From contig MKWN01000007.1 of assembly GCA_001899775.1 (NCBI GenBank), positions 1,053 through 42,338 of the forward strand: a stretch of DNA of 41,286 bases. Direction: 5' to 3'. The stretch comes from Thiobacillus sp. 65-29. Its GTDB lineage: Bacteria > Pseudomonadota > Gammaproteobacteria > Burkholderiales > Thiobacillaceae. Positions within the stretch are counted from its first letter, which is position 1. The number at the start of each line of letters is the position of its first letter. A program made the position numbers and the translations under genes. The notes beneath the pieces are model-generated. The model searched no databases and was not told where the DNA came from. It saw only the letters and a list, made by a program, of their open reading frames with translations. Shown piece after piece: positions 7,280-16,230 of this stretch.

Positions 7280-9523
7280 TCAGACCAGCAGCGTCGCACC
7301 GGATTTCACCCGTTCTACGTCGAGCGCACCACTCATGTAGCCGATGAAATCGTCGTAGGCCAGCGTCCATTCGAACAGGCCGGGCACGGCTTCGATGGGG
7401 TGTAGCCCAAAATCAAGTTTGCGCGTCGCCCAGATTTGCACGCATTGGTCTTGCAGGGTTTTCCAGTCGGCGCGCACGCCCTCCTTGATCGCGTCCAACA
7501 ACGATCCGGGCATCAGCACGGTGACGGTGTCTGAAGCGATGACTTTGAAGTCCTCTGCAACGGCGGGGAATTTTTTGGCGAGTTCGTGCTTGAACAGTGT
7601 CTCGATCTTCTCTGAATTCCCCTGCTCTGCGATTTCGAGCTTAAGTGCCTCGGTACATGCTTCTGGTGTTACCCGATTCCGCGCGAACATTTTGGCCAGC
7701 ACGCTCACCGAAACCTGCATGGCACGATGCGGATGTATCCCGTGCCCGGGCCGCAGCGTTACTGACCAGAGTTCGGCCTCGTCGTGTTCGTTGTGGCGAT
7801 TCACCCGCCCGCCCAGTTGCAGGGTGCTGGTGAGGCTGGCGGCTTCGCGCAGGCCGGACCGGAACGAGAGATCGATCCCGGCTTCGACCAGCGAGGTGGC
7901 GACTAGCGTCCAGTCGCGGTCGTCGGGTTGCGCGAGGCGGATCTTGACGTGCCCGAGCGTTGCAGCGCGGTCTGCCGGGGTGAGCGCAGTCGAAAGGTGC
8001 TCGACCCTGTGCCGACCTGCTTTATGCGCCAGCGTACGAGCTACGACGGCGGCGGTCTGCACGGTGTTGAAAACTGCGATGCGCGGGCCGGGCAGCGCCG
8101 CCAGAAAATCAAGCAGGCTATCGAGGCTGAGCGCGTCGGGCTGCTGACGATAGTGGATGCGGTGGATTTCGTCTCCTGCGAGTTTAGTACGCAGCGTATC
8201 GCCGACGAGCATGGGTAATTGGAGCGTTGGGTTCGGGCCGTTGCTGTGCATCGGTCTGGGGTAGAAGTCTTTCAGCGCCCAGAAGCGCGCGAGCGAGCCA
8301 GACGCCGGCACCACATGACAGCCCCAGCGTGTTGCCAGCACACGCAGCCATTTCCAGGCGAGCGGCCACAGGTGCGCGGGTAGTGCGGCGTGCGCTTCGT
8401 CGATGAAGATCGCCGAGCGCGCGACCTGATGCAGCTTGCGCAGGCTGGATGTGTGGTTAGAGGCCAGCGTCTCGAAGAACTGCACAGCGGTAGTGACGAC
8501 AACCGGGGCCTGCCAGCGCGTCGTCAGCTCTCGCGTCAACGGATCGGAAAAATCGGTCTTGTGGTGATGCGCGGCGACGACGTGGTCGGCAGCCTCACTC
8601 GGCAGGATCAGGGCACGGCGGTAGGTTTCGACCGACTGGTCGATGATATTGGTGAATGGCTGGACGACGAATACGCGGCGCAGGTTTTTGGCGTGCGCGG
8701 CGTGGAGTAGGTGTGCCATCACGGCGGTCGTCTTGCCGCTGCCGACGGGGCTGTCGCATTCAACCAGAGACGGCGTGGGGGCAGCGTCGCGGCAGGCGAA
8801 ATAATGTGCCCGACGGTTTGCCGCGCGCTCTGCCTCGCGGCCTGTAGCACCGTGCCCAAGGTTTTCGACGTAAGCATCTAGCGCGACCAGTCGCGCCTCG
8901 GCATGAAGTAAGGGCGCGGCGGGCAAGGGTGCACCGTAGTGTCGCGCGGTATCGCCGTGGTCGGCATCGACCAGGCAGCTTAGCGCGAGACGCAAATCGA
9001 GCGCGTCGGGTTTGAAGCTATGCGTGTCCGGAGACGTTGCGCCGCGCTGCAAAGCCTCATGGTGACGCCGCAGGTATTCGTCCAGATACTGCGCGGTGCG
9101 GGCGATGACGGTGTCCGGGTCGCTGCGTTCGCCGCTTTCATCGCCACGCCAGGCTTTCGACTTCCGCCCGGTTTGCTCGGGGATATCCGGCAAACCGCGA
9201 TGGTGAGAGTAGGCCAATACCCCGGCGAAGCGCGCGGTGTCGCTACCCAACCCGAACAGATGCTTTACGCCAGGATCGACATGGTCGCGCGGCAACGTCT
9301 TGCCGGTGGGCGAAGCCAGAACCGCCTGATTGTCGTCGTCGAGCTTGCCGAGATCGTGGAACTCGGTGCCCAGCGTGACCGTTTCGATGAAGGGCTCGGA
9401 CTGCGGCAGGCCGAGGCTGGCGTCGACGGCGACCTGCCGTGCTTTGGCGACAGCACATCCGACGTGGTCGCCGTAGGTCTGCGCCGGACAGCCGCGCTTC
9501 GCGCTGTGGGCGAGCCAGTCCAT
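7280..9523 (-). CDS. cas3: CRISPR-associated helicase-nuclease Cas3 (HD domain at N terminus)
   Basis: A 747-residue Cas3. The HD nuclease occupies about residues 1-200, with His20, His56-Asp57 in 'EFHDLGKLD', His81 and the 'YSHHRG' pair near 107. The SF2 helicase follows: Walker A 'SPVGSGKTT' at about 258-266, the DEAH box at 375-378, 'VVTTAVQFF' before it, and 'QLGGRVNRHNE' as motif VI. Cas3 is recruited by the DNA-bound Cascade and degrades the displaced strand. It starts 5 bp after the cas7 stop, so the two are co-translated. Canonical I-C operons begin with cas3, whereas here it follows cas7. All catalytic motifs are intact. Confidence 0.96.
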   Translation of the reverse strand: MDWLAHSAKRGCPAQTYGDHVGCAVAKARQVAVDASLGLPQSEPFIETVTLGTEFHDLGKLDDDNQAVLASPTGKTLPRDHVDPGVKHLFGLGSDTARFAGVLAYSHHRGLPDIPEQTGRKSKAWRGDESGERSDPDTVIARTAQYLDEYLRRHHEALQRGATSPDTHSFKPDALDLRLALSCLVDADHGDTARHYGAPLPAAPLLHAEARLVALDAYVENLGHGATGREAERAANRRAHYFACRDAAPTPSLVECDSPVGSGKTTAVMAHLLHAAHAKNLRRVFVVQPFTNIIDQSVETYRRALILPSEAADHVVAAHHHKTDFSDPLTRELTTRWQAPVVVTTAVQFFETLASNHTSSLRKLHQVARSAIFIDEAHAALPAHLWPLAWKWLRVLATRWGCHVVPASGSLARFWALKDFYPRPMHSNGPNPTLQLPMLVGDTLRTKLAGDEIHRIHYRQQPDALSLDSLLDFLAALPGPRIAVFNTVQTAAVVARTLAHKAGRHRVEHLSTALTPADRAATLGHVKIRLAQPDDRDWTLVATSLVEAGIDLSFRSGLREAASLTSTLQLGGRVNRHNEHDEAELWSVTLRPGHGIHPHRAMQVSVSVLAKMFARNRVTPEACTEALKLEIAEQGNSEKIETLFKHELAKKFPAVAEDFKVIASDTVTVLMPGSLLDAIKEGVRADWKTLQDQCVQIWATRKLDFGLHPIEAVPGLFEWTLAYDDFIGYMSGALDVERVKSGATLLV

Positions 9524-9528
9524 CGTGC

Positions 9529-10473
9529 TCAGAGCAGGTCGATCAGCGTCAACGCCGGATTGCCGTGCCGGTCTTTCCTGTTCGTGAGTTCGTCGGGCAG
9601 TGCGGTGGGAATCTGGTAATCACTGATGTTCTTGGACGGCGTGTCCGGATCGCCTAGCTTGGTCGGCGCGAGCGCGTCGAGGATGGCGAAGTCCGAGCAC
9701 GAGCCGAGCTTGTCGGCGTGCTCAACGTACCAGGCGCGGGCGAGATCGACCGCCGGGCGGGCGTGGGAGCGGGTGTGAGGATAGGCGTAGCGGATGAGTT
9801 CGAGCATGAGCGCGATGTCTTCGCCGGTGCAGCCGGTGCGCGCGGCGGCGCTGGGGTTGACGAAGAAAGGCATGAGATAAAGGCCGTGCGGCACGAAGCG
9901 GTAGCCCATCGGGGCCATGCCACGATCCTTGTCGTCCTGCACGCCAGCCTTGTTGGTGTTGGTGTGACGCTCGATCTGGATCGGCGCAACCGAGAGGCCG
10001 AGGCCGAAATGGACGCAGCCGGTGCGTATGGCGTTGGCCTTGAACTGCTTGATCTCATCTTCCTTGAAGCCGTGTTTCTTGGCTTCGTCGTCCTTCATGC
10101 TTTCGAGAAAGGTGTTGCCGAACACGCGTCCGTCCCAATAGGCCCCCTTGAATGCCTGGCCATCCCCGGTGAGTTGTTTGGCGATTACAGCGCGGTCGCG
10201 CCCACGCGATTCGAGGATGCCGAACCGCGCGGCGTCGAGTTGCAGATCGGCGGAGAGAGCGTCCCAGACTTCGCCTTTCCATTCGACCAGATCGCGCAGC
10301 TTGCGCTTGTACGAAACCGGCGAGATTTCCCCGCGCTGGTCCGGGCGTTGGCGTGGGTCGCTGTCGCGGTCGGGGTCGCCGTTGGGGTTGGAATTGCGGA
10401 CTTCGATGACGAGCAGGCCGGTGCCGCGTTTGAAGTTGCCGACATCCTTAGTGTAGGTGAGCATGGGTTTCAC
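9529..10473 (-). CDS. cas7: Cascade backbone subunit Cas7 (Csd2/Csh2-like)
   Basis: A 314-residue Cas7 of the Csd2/Csh2 group, with the signature 'RNSNPNGDPDRDSDPRQR' near residues 26-43, followed by 'ISPVSYKRKLRDLV'. Copies of Cas7 form the helical filament that binds the crRNA spacer. I chose the GTG start at 10473: it overlaps the cas8 stop (GTGA), and AGGAGG lies 7 nt upstream. The ATG at 10464 would be too far from that site. The glycine/aspartate-rich loop and the central 'FGLGLSVAPIQIERHTN' strand fit the RRM-like core. The gene order cas5-cas8-cas7 is that of I-C. Confidence 0.93.
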   Translation of the reverse strand: MKPMLTYTKDVGNFKRGTGLLVIEVRNSNPNGDPDRDSDPRQRPDQRGEISPVSYKRKLRDLVEWKGEVWDALSADLQLDAARFGILESRGRDRAVIAKQLTGDGQAFKGAYWDGRVFGNTFLESMKDDEAKKHGFKEDEIKQFKANAIRTGCVHFGLGLSVAPIQIERHTNTNKAGVQDDKDRGMAPMGYRFVPHGLYLMPFFVNPSAAARTGCTGEDIALMLELIRYAYPHTRSHARPAVDLARAWYVEHADKLGSCSDFAILDALAPTKLGDPDTPSKNISDYQIPTALPDELTNRKDRHGNPALTLIDLL

Positions 10474-10880
10474 AGTTGATCCTCCTGAGTGGGTTCGGTC
10501 GGGTTGGGTTCGGCCTTGCCGGGTGATTTAGCGAGGTAGCCGAGGATGAGTTGCGCCTTGTCGGCGTCGCTGGCGCGCGCGGGAATGTTGAGCAGGCTGA
10601 TTTCCGAACAGACATCGCCAAGCTGATTAAGAAAATGCTTGGCGCGAGCTTCCGGCCCGTTGCCTTGTGGCTTGCAGGTTTTCGCCCAAGCCTGATAAGC
10701 CAGGATACGCTGCGCGTACAGCGCGAGCGCCGCTTCCGGCGTTTCCAGCGCCGTCGCCATCAGCGCGTTGCCGAGCAATTGCCCCGGCACCTGGCCGTTG
10801 CGCACGCCTTGGCAGTATTGAAAGTGCAGGCTGTCGGCCAACGCCAGGAGCCTGCCGACGAGAAAAGCGGGTGACGCCAT
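10470..10880 (-). CDS. cas11c: Predicted Cas11c small subunit by internal translation of cas8c
   Basis: Type I-C systems are known to make their small subunit from an internal start within cas8c. Here the in-frame ATG at 10880, giving MASPAFLVGRLLALADSLHF, is preceded on the minus strand by GGGAGGGAATC. That is a strong Shine-Dalgarno match about 5 nt before the ATG and lies inside codons for 'NREGI'. The 136-residue product is largely alpha-helical in appearance and shares the Cas8c stop. Cas11 subunits would line the belly of the complex next to Cas7. The ribosome site and frame are seen directly; the function is by analogy. Confidence 0.7.
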   Translation of the reverse strand: MASPAFLVGRLLALADSLHFQYCQGVRNGQVPGQLLGNALMATALETPEAALALYAQRILAYQAWAKTCKPQGNGPEARAKHFLNQLGDVCSEISLLNIPARASDADKAQLILGYLAKSPGKAEPNPTEPTQEDQL

Positions 10881-12563
10881 GATTCCCTCCCGGTTGATGC
10901 GTGATTCGGATTTGAAAAGCAGCAAGGCCAGAATCGCCGGCAATGCGGCTAGCGCGGCGGCGCGTTTGTCGCCGGCCTTGAGGATGACGGAAGCGTGTTC
11001 GCGCGCGCCAGCGGCGATCAGGAAACCGGCCCAGCCTACCAACGCGTGGCGTAGCGCGCGCTGTGCCATCTGGACTTTCGGACCGTCGGTGACGAGCAGC
11101 AGGCTTAACGTGTCTTCGGCGGAAAATGTGCTGAGCTTGCCCTGGTTCTCGTCGCCGCGAACCCAGAAGGTGTTGAGCCAGCTCGCCACCTGATAGGGGT
11201 AAGGCGTCGCGGGCTCGATGTCGTGGCGCTCGCCCTTGGCCTTGCCCCAGCGCGCGAAAGCAATGGGCGGACAGGCTTTCGCTCCGGCAATCCAGGCGCG
11301 GGCGGCCCCGAGGAGATGCGCCATCGTGAAGGTGTGGTGCGCGACGAGCTTCGTGCGGTGGCCGTCTGGCTTGCGCAGCACGATGAGATGCACCGGCGTT
11401 TCGGATTCGCGCGCTTTGCCTTCGAGCGCCGCGGCGATACGTTCCGCGCGGGCTTCGAAGCCTGCGGTAGCGGTCGCTTTGGCGGCGTCTTCATCGTCCT
11501 CGTCGTCGGGCAGGCTGCAAATATCGGCTGGGTTTACGTCGTCAAGCACCCGCAGTTCGCGCTCGGGATAGAACAGGAACAGATTGCCACCCCGGAATTG
11601 CCAAGTTTTGCCACGGCGTCCGGGCTGGGTCAGATATTCCAACGCGCTCTTCGCGCGGTCGCGCGACTCGATGCCGACGACGAAGGAATCGGCATCGGCC
11701 TTGCCGTAGCGGTACTGGCAGGGTGCGTCCTTGGTCATGGCGCGCAGGATAACTTTGCCAAGGCCGGGGACGATAATATCTGCGAATTTGTCACTCACGC
11801 TAGCGGCGGCATAGCCATAGGCGTCGGTCGAGGCCAATGGAGCTTCATCGCCGGGTATTGCGAGTTGCGTCAGCAAGGTATTCAGCAGTGTTGTCGTAAG
11901 CATTGATGTAACCGGGGCATTGCCGATGAGGTCCCAGTCCGGCATGTCCAGCAGCAGATTGCAGGGCTTGGCAGCTTCCGCGTCGCTGGCGGCGCAGTAG
12001 AGCTTGAAGAGGTCTGCGTCGTAAGCGTGCGACAGTTGCATTTCCAGCCTGCGTGCGAGTTCGGGGAAGAAGCGCTCAGGTGTCAGGCTATGCAGGCGTT
12101 GCAGCAGGGTGCGCAGTACGACGTAGTCATCATCGTTTGGCAGCAGCACCTGCAACTGTGCGGGAATGTCGGCGAGCGATTTGCGGCATTTTTCGTTGAG
12201 ATTTCCCGAACGGCTATCTAGCCATGAGCCTTGCAGCGCGCCGCAGCGTGCCTGAATTTCTGAAAATGTTTGTGCCCATTCCTCTGCCGTAGCGTCGCGC
12301 GCGCCGTCCAGTGATTTACCGAGGTCGAGCTGAAACAGAGGCGGTACATTGAAAACCGGCGTGCTGAAACCATTGCCGCCGGGCTGCCACTTGCGCAGCC
12401 CATTCAATTGGTCGGCAGATAAAAACTGCACTTCGACGATTGCATCCTGTGCGTCGATCAGAACCTTGAAAGCGGGGTATTTGGGCAGGGCCTTCAGTGA
12501 TTTGTGCAGTGTTGCGGGCAAGCTGGGGATCGCTCTCGCCGCCTGGAGCAGTTCATTCAGCAT
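10470..12563 (-). CDS. cas8c: Cascade large subunit, Cas8c/Csd1-like
   Basis: A 697-residue protein placed between cas5 and cas7, where I-C systems encode Csd1/Cas8c. The sequence is divergent, and I recognise it mainly by position, length and a helical C terminus. It would recognise the PAM and unwind the target. An acidic stretch 'DDEDDEDAAKA' lies near residue 360. The ATG at 12563 overlaps the cas5 3' end by 11 bp. A GTG three codons upstream is the alternative, and neither has a clear ribosome site. An internal in-frame ATG at 10880 with a strong ribosome site probably yields Cas11c from the last 136 codons. Confidence 0.8.
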   Translation of the reverse strand: MLNELLQAARAIPSLPATLHKSLKALPKYPAFKVLIDAQDAIVEVQFLSADQLNGLRKWQPGGNGFSTPVFNVPPLFQLDLGKSLDGARDATAEEWAQTFSEIQARCGALQGSWLDSRSGNLNEKCRKSLADIPAQLQVLLPNDDDYVVLRTLLQRLHSLTPERFFPELARRLEMQLSHAYDADLFKLYCAASDAEAAKPCNLLLDMPDWDLIGNAPVTSMLTTTLLNTLLTQLAIPGDEAPLASTDAYGYAAASVSDKFADIIVPGLGKVILRAMTKDAPCQYRYGKADADSFVVGIESRDRAKSALEYLTQPGRRGKTWQFRGGNLFLFYPERELRVLDDVNPADICSLPDDEDDEDAAKATATAGFEARAERIAAALEGKARESETPVHLIVLRKPDGHRTKLVAHHTFTMAHLLGAARAWIAGAKACPPIAFARWGKAKGERHDIEPATPYPYQVASWLNTFWVRGDENQGKLSTFSAEDTLSLLLVTDGPKVQMAQRALRHALVGWAGFLIAAGAREHASVILKAGDKRAAALAALPAILALLLFKSESRINREGIMASPAFLVGRLLALADSLHFQYCQGVRNGQVPGQLLGNALMATALETPEAALALYAQRILAYQAWAKTCKPQGNGPEARAKHFLNQLGDVCSEISLLNIPARASDADKAQLILGYLAKSPGKAEPNPTEPTQEDQL

Positions 12564-13215
12564 GGTCCGCACCGTAGGCCAGTATGCCTGATTCGATCAC
12601 GAGACCTTGTTCGTAAGCCAACGCGTGCTCGCCATAGGTCGGTTTGTGAAAAACCTGATCCGGCATCGACGGCAGGCTTAAGTTGAGGTCGGCTTGTGTT
12701 GGGTAAAGAGCGATTTGCAGCCTGCCGACGTAGTTTGGGGCGAATTCGCGCCAGCCCAGACTCGGCACGTAATGACATTGCCCGCGTTTGAGACGGCGCT
12801 CGAAAATCTCCTTGAAAGCGTGGCAGGGTGATCGCGTGCGTTCGAGCCAGTACAGGATTTTGGGTGGGAAATCGCTGCGCGAAACGGAGTTCAGGTCCGC
12901 GTAGAGTCGGTAGCGCACATTTACTAGTACCGTGGCAAAAAGCTGATAGTTGTTGTCGTCGCGTATCTGCGCACTCTTGCGCTGCGGACCGCCGTAGTTG
13001 GTTGCGTAGTGGTGGTAGACAAGCGGTTCGCAAATCTCGACTCGGGTCGGCACGATCTCGACCGCCGGATTCCAGAGGATCGCCTCGAAGATGCCCTTGG
13101 CCGCCGAGCGTGTCGGCGCGGGATAAGTGCCGGGCGAGTCGCCAGTATCCGGGCGCGTCCAGATGGCCGTAGGGCCGGCGATTTCCAATTTGATTTCGTA
13201 GGTCTTCGAGGTCAT
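12553..13215 (-). CDS. cas5: Cas5 (Cas5c/d type), probable pre-crRNA endonuclease
   Basis: A 220-residue Cas5. The N terminus 'YEIKLEIAGPTAIWTRPDTG' followed by 'YPAPTRSAAKGIFEAILWNP' is the typical Cas5 RRM-like start of I-C systems. 'LVYHHYATNYGGPQRKS' and 'NNYQLFATVLVNVRYRLYA' follow. There is no cas6, so this protein should cut the repeat hairpin and stay on the crRNA 5' handle, as Cas5d does. The ATG at 13215 has a weak AAAGG site. The 3' end overlaps cas8c. It is the first structural gene after the WYL regulator, 46 bp downstream of it. Confidence 0.93.
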   Translation of the reverse strand: MTSKTYEIKLEIAGPTAIWTRPDTGDSPGTYPAPTRSAAKGIFEAILWNPAVEIVPTRVEICEPLVYHHYATNYGGPQRKSAQIRDDNNYQLFATVLVNVRYRLYADLNSVSRSDFPPKILYWLERTRSPCHAFKEIFERRLKRGQCHYVPSLGWREFAPNYVGRLQIALYPTQADLNLSLPSMPDQVFHKPTYGEHALAYEQGLVIESGILAYGADHAE

Positions 13216-13261
13216 CCAGCTACCTTTCGTTTTCAGAGGCCACTAGCGTGTGCTTGCCATA

Positions 13262-14269
13262 TTACCCATGCTCATTCTCATTTTCTGGGACCGCCGGTTT
13301 TCCTTGTCGATATTGGCTTGCAGCCACACGCAGGGTTTTTTCAACCGTCAGGCGCAACTCGAGCGGTCCGGTTACTTCCACATCCGGCCCGTACTTGAGA
13401 ATATCCATTACCAACTCGCGATCGTCCGAATACGGCAGCCGCAATTCGTAACGCCCGTCGTCCAGCCAGCGGCCTTGCTGGTCCGGGTGCCAGATTTCAT
13501 CGGCCACCCAGCGGGCACGTCTGGCGGTGAAGACGAGAACGACGATAGCACGCGGTTTGCCTGCGAAGATGCCGTAGGCGCTTCCGAGTTCGCGGTCGAG
13601 GATGGTTTCCGGGACGGCCTTGGCGCGTTTGGCCAGCGGCTCGACTTCGCGGATGCATTCGACGGCGAAGATGCGCAGGCCTTTTTTCTCGTGGCACCAG
13701 GCATCGAGATACCAGTTGTCGCGGTAGTGGGTGAGGCGCTGGGGGGAAACTTCTCGCTGGCTGGTTTCGTCGCGTTCGCGGTTGTAGTAGTCGATGACGA
13801 GGCGTTTTCGTTGCAGGACAGCGCCTGCCACGATCTGGAAATGACGTGGGTTCTTGTGGCGCGCAGCCATGCTCAGCAGACGGATGCGGCTGGTGGTTTC
13901 GCCGGCGCCAAGATGGCGACTCGCGAGCAACTGGTCGATGCGGGTTTGCAGGGGGCGCAGGTGGTCGTCGAGCAGGCCGGGTTCGAGGTTGGACAGAAGC
14001 TGTTTCAGCGTGACGAGTGCGAGCAGTTCGTCGGCGGTGAACCACAGTCCGGGCAGGGCGAAGCGGCCGTCGGCGGTGTCGTAGCGGTAGCCGCCGCGAT
14101 CCTTGTCGTGGATGAGCGGGGCATTGAGTTTGTCGCGCAGGTCAGCGATCAGGCGCGCGAGTGTGGCGCGCGCGAAGCGGTGCTCACCGATGAGTGTGGC
14201 GCGCGAGATACCGGTTCGCCGCCCGTCCAGAAGGTGGTGCAGGCGATAGAGTTCGTCGAGTTTGCTCAA
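13262..14269 (-). CDS. WYL-domain transcriptional regulator at the head of the cas operon
   Basis: A 335-residue regulator with an N-terminal DeoR-like helix-turn-helix (about 1-60, including 'ISRATLIGEHRFARATLARLI') and a WYL domain. The name-giving motif appears as 'NWYLDAWC' near residue 195, and a C-terminal WCX-like extension follows. WYL proteins bind nucleotides or nucleic acid and often control CRISPR or other defence operons. It lies 46 bp upstream of cas5 on the same strand, so it is likely co-transcribed and may autoregulate the operon. The start is uncertain: the best frame begins with TTG at 14269, giving 'SKLDELYRLHHLL', with no clear ribosome site. Confidence 0.9.
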   Translation of the reverse strand: MSKLDELYRLHHLLDGRRTGISRATLIGEHRFARATLARLIADLRDKLNAPLIHDKDRGGYRYDTADGRFALPGLWFTADELLALVTLKQLLSNLEPGLLDDHLRPLQTRIDQLLASRHLGAGETTSRIRLLSMAARHKNPRHFQIVAGAVLQRKRLVIDYYNRERDETSQREVSPQRLTHYRDNWYLDAWCHEKKGLRIFAVECIREVEPLAKRAKAVPETILDRELGSAYGIFAGKPRAIVVLVFTARRARWVADEIWHPDQQGRWLDDGRYELRLPYSDDRELVMDILKYGPDVEVTGPLELRLTVEKTLRVAASQYRQGKPAVPENENEHG

Positions 14270-14496
14270 AATACTGTGGATTTTTTGTTGTCGGGATTCT
14301 CCGCAGCGTTATTGTCGTTTTTGCCAGTGTGCGGCAAGCATTGCGTTGTGGCAAGCCGCTGCCGCTGCCGCTGCCGCGGCACTTGAGTCGCTGGCAGAAG
14401 CTACGCCCCGATCGGCCCGGGGGCGGGCCTCCTACAGCCGGGGCCTACGTCGCGCAATGGAAGGAGGGCGCGTGTGCCGGAAACTCCGGCAAGGGC
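14270..14496. other. Intergenic region with REP-like hairpin and GCTGCC microrepeat
   Basis: This 227-bp gap lies upstream of the WYL gene and downstream of the PDC-sensor gene. Four CTGCCG-type units run from about 14354 to 14377. A hairpin, GGCCCG-GGGG-CGGGCC, lies at 14414-14429 and is flanked on the minus strand by GTAGGAG. It is related to the elements at 17854-17897 and 26200-26244. The promoter of the WYL-cas operon must lie near 14275-14320, but I cannot place it. Confidence 0.5.
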
Positions 14497-15474
14497 TCAA
14501 ACCGGGCAGCTCTGCCCCGCCGCTGCCGCGGGTGCCCAGAAATCGTAGCCCTTGCCGAGGAATTCGTTCCACGGGATGTAGTGCGAGCCGTCACAGGAGA
14601 AGGTGAGGCCGACCATGCCGTTGAAGATGTTGAGGGAGCCGGCGCGCAGGTAGAAGGTTTCGTCCATGAAGCGCAGGGCACGCAGGGCTTCGAGGATGGG
14701 GCGGATTTTTTCCCTGGGGACGACGGCGTCGGCGGGGTAGTCCTGGTGCGGGTAGATGAGGCAGGTGTCGGGATCGGTGAGCGCCTCGATGTCGAGCAGG
14801 CGGTAGCGGTAGGGGTCGTCGACCAGCCAGATGGTGGCGCGGCTGCTGGAGAAGTGCAGCTTGCCGTGGAATACGCCATGCGCTTCCATGAGTTCGACCA
14901 TGATGCCGAGCGCGGTGTCGAGGTGCAGGTCGAGCTGGCTGTCGCTGCGCGTCTGGTGGAACACGGCGCTGCGGATCGCGGGGTCGCCCTTGATCTGGCG
15001 CCAGTAGGTGGGTTCCTCGTACAGCTTGCGGGTCAGCGGCAGGTCGCGCAGGTCGAAGTCGGCACCGACGAAGCCGAGCACGCGGCCACTGTCGTCGCGC
15101 ACGATCTGGATGGCGGTGAGCGAGGGGCGCTTGGCGCGCAGGCTGATGTAGGCCTCGGACAGCAGGAAGCCCTGGCTGGGCACGGCTTCCTTCATGTAGG
15201 GCCGGTCGGAGCGGTCGCGTCCGTAGTCGGTTTCGACGAGGCCTTCGTGGCTGATGTTGTCGGACAACTGGATGGCGTGCGTGTCGAGCACGTACAGGTA
15301 TTTGCACGCGGGCAACGAGGCGAGGGCGTGGATCAGCGCGGCGTTGAGTCCGGCGCGGCTGGGCCAGGCACGGCTGCATGCTTCGGCGGCCAGCGCCAGC
15401 GGTTCGCGCAGCATGTTGGCGAGCTGTTCGCGCTGGTGGGCGACGCTTTCGGCGAGGGGAGACGGGGCAGCCAT
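14497..15474 (-). CDS. PDC (Cache-like) sensor domain protein, soluble
   Basis: A 325-residue protein with a PDC/Cache-type ligand-sensing domain: 'ALASLPACKYLYVLDTHAIQLSDNI...YGRDRSDRPYMKEAVPSQGFLLSEAYISL' at about 50-115, followed by 'TAIQIVRDDSGRVLGFVGADFDLRDLP'. This is the classic PAS-like fold seen outside the membrane in chemoreceptors and cyclases. Here there is no signal peptide, membrane segment or output domain, so it is probably a stand-alone cytoplasmic sensor. The C-terminal half has no recognisable domain. It starts at ATG 15474. Confidence 0.75.
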   Translation of the reverse strand: MAAPSPLAESVAHQREQLANMLREPLALAAEACSRAWPSRAGLNAALIHALASLPACKYLYVLDTHAIQLSDNISHEGLVETDYGRDRSDRPYMKEAVPSQGFLLSEAYISLRAKRPSLTAIQIVRDDSGRVLGFVGADFDLRDLPLTRKLYEEPTYWRQIKGDPAIRSAVFHQTRSDSQLDLHLDTALGIMVELMEAHGVFHGKLHFSSSRATIWLVDDPYRYRLLDIEALTDPDTCLIYPHQDYPADAVVPREKIRPILEALRALRFMDETFYLRAGSLNIFNGMVGLTFSCDGSHYIPWNEFLGKGYDFWAPAAAAGQSCPV

Positions 15475-15560
15475 GCCCTAATGATACCGCCGCCGGGCGA
15501 CGAATTCATGTGTGGGGCGGCGCTTCACTCCTCGCGCGCCGCATCGGCCGGTGCGGAACG

Positions 15561-16226
15561 TCAGCCGCGCAGCGAGATGACCGGCCAGCCGCGCGCTTCG
15601 GCCTCTGTGCGCAAAGTGGGGTCCGGGTCGACGGCGACTGGATGGCGCACCTTCTCCAGCAGCGGCAGGTCGTTGTGCGAGTCGCTGTAGAACCAGCTGT
15701 CGTCGAGACGTTCGAGCGTGGTGCCGCGTTCGGCGAGGAACTGCTCGATGCGGGTGACCTTGCCTTCGCGAAAGCAGGGTGTGCCGGCCACTTCGCCGGT
15801 GAACCGGCCGTCGACTTCCTCGGGATCGGTGGCGATGAGATGTGGGATGCCGAATTCGCGTGCGATCGGGGCGGTGACGAAGCTGTTGGTGGCGGTGATG
15901 ACGGCGACGAGGTCGGCGCTTGCCAGGTGCCGGTTGACGAGGTCGCGGGCGGCCTGGGGAATCATCGGGCGGATGCGGGTGGCCATGTATTCGGCGTGCC
16001 AGGCGTCGAGCTGCGCGCGCGAGTGGGTGGCGAGCGGCCGCAGCGCAAAGGCGAGGAAGGCGTAGATGTCGAGGCGGCCGGCCTTGTAATCCTCGTAGAA
16101 GGCGCGGTTCTTCGCTTCGTAATGTGGGCCGTCCACCGCGCCCTTGGCGATGAGGAACTGCCCCCATTCATAATCGGAATCGCCGGCGAGGAGGGTGTTG
16201 TCGAGATCGAAGAGGACGAGGTTCAT
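15561..16226 (-). CDS. HAD-IB family hydrolase (phosphoserine phosphatase-like)
   Basis: A 221-residue HAD-superfamily phosphatase. Motif I is 'LFDLDNTLL' with nucleophile Asp8 and acid Asp10, motif II is 'VITATNS', motif III uses Lys in 'REGKVTRIE', and motif IV is 'FYSDSHNDLPLL'. A helical cap lies between motifs I and II (about 20-100), as in subfamily IB. The substrate cannot be read from sequence. Relatives act on phosphoserine, histidinol phosphate or lipid phosphates. It starts at ATG 16226. Confidence 0.85.
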   Translation of the reverse strand: MNLVLFDLDNTLLAGDSDYEWGQFLIAKGAVDGPHYEAKNRAFYEDYKAGRLDIYAFLAFALRPLATHSRAQLDAWHAEYMATRIRPMIPQAARDLVNRHLASADLVAVITATNSFVTAPIAREFGIPHLIATDPEEVDGRFTGEVAGTPCFREGKVTRIEQFLAERGTTLERLDDSWFYSDSHNDLPLLEKVRHPVAVDPDPTLRTEAEARGWPVISLRG

Positions 16227-16230
16227 TGGT

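Noticed and set aside
5319-7280. Idea that the PIN and RelE-like proteins are dedicated Cas effector nucleases.
   Set aside because: Each overlaps a cognate antitoxin gene and reads against the cas genes, so ordinary TA modules are the simpler reading.
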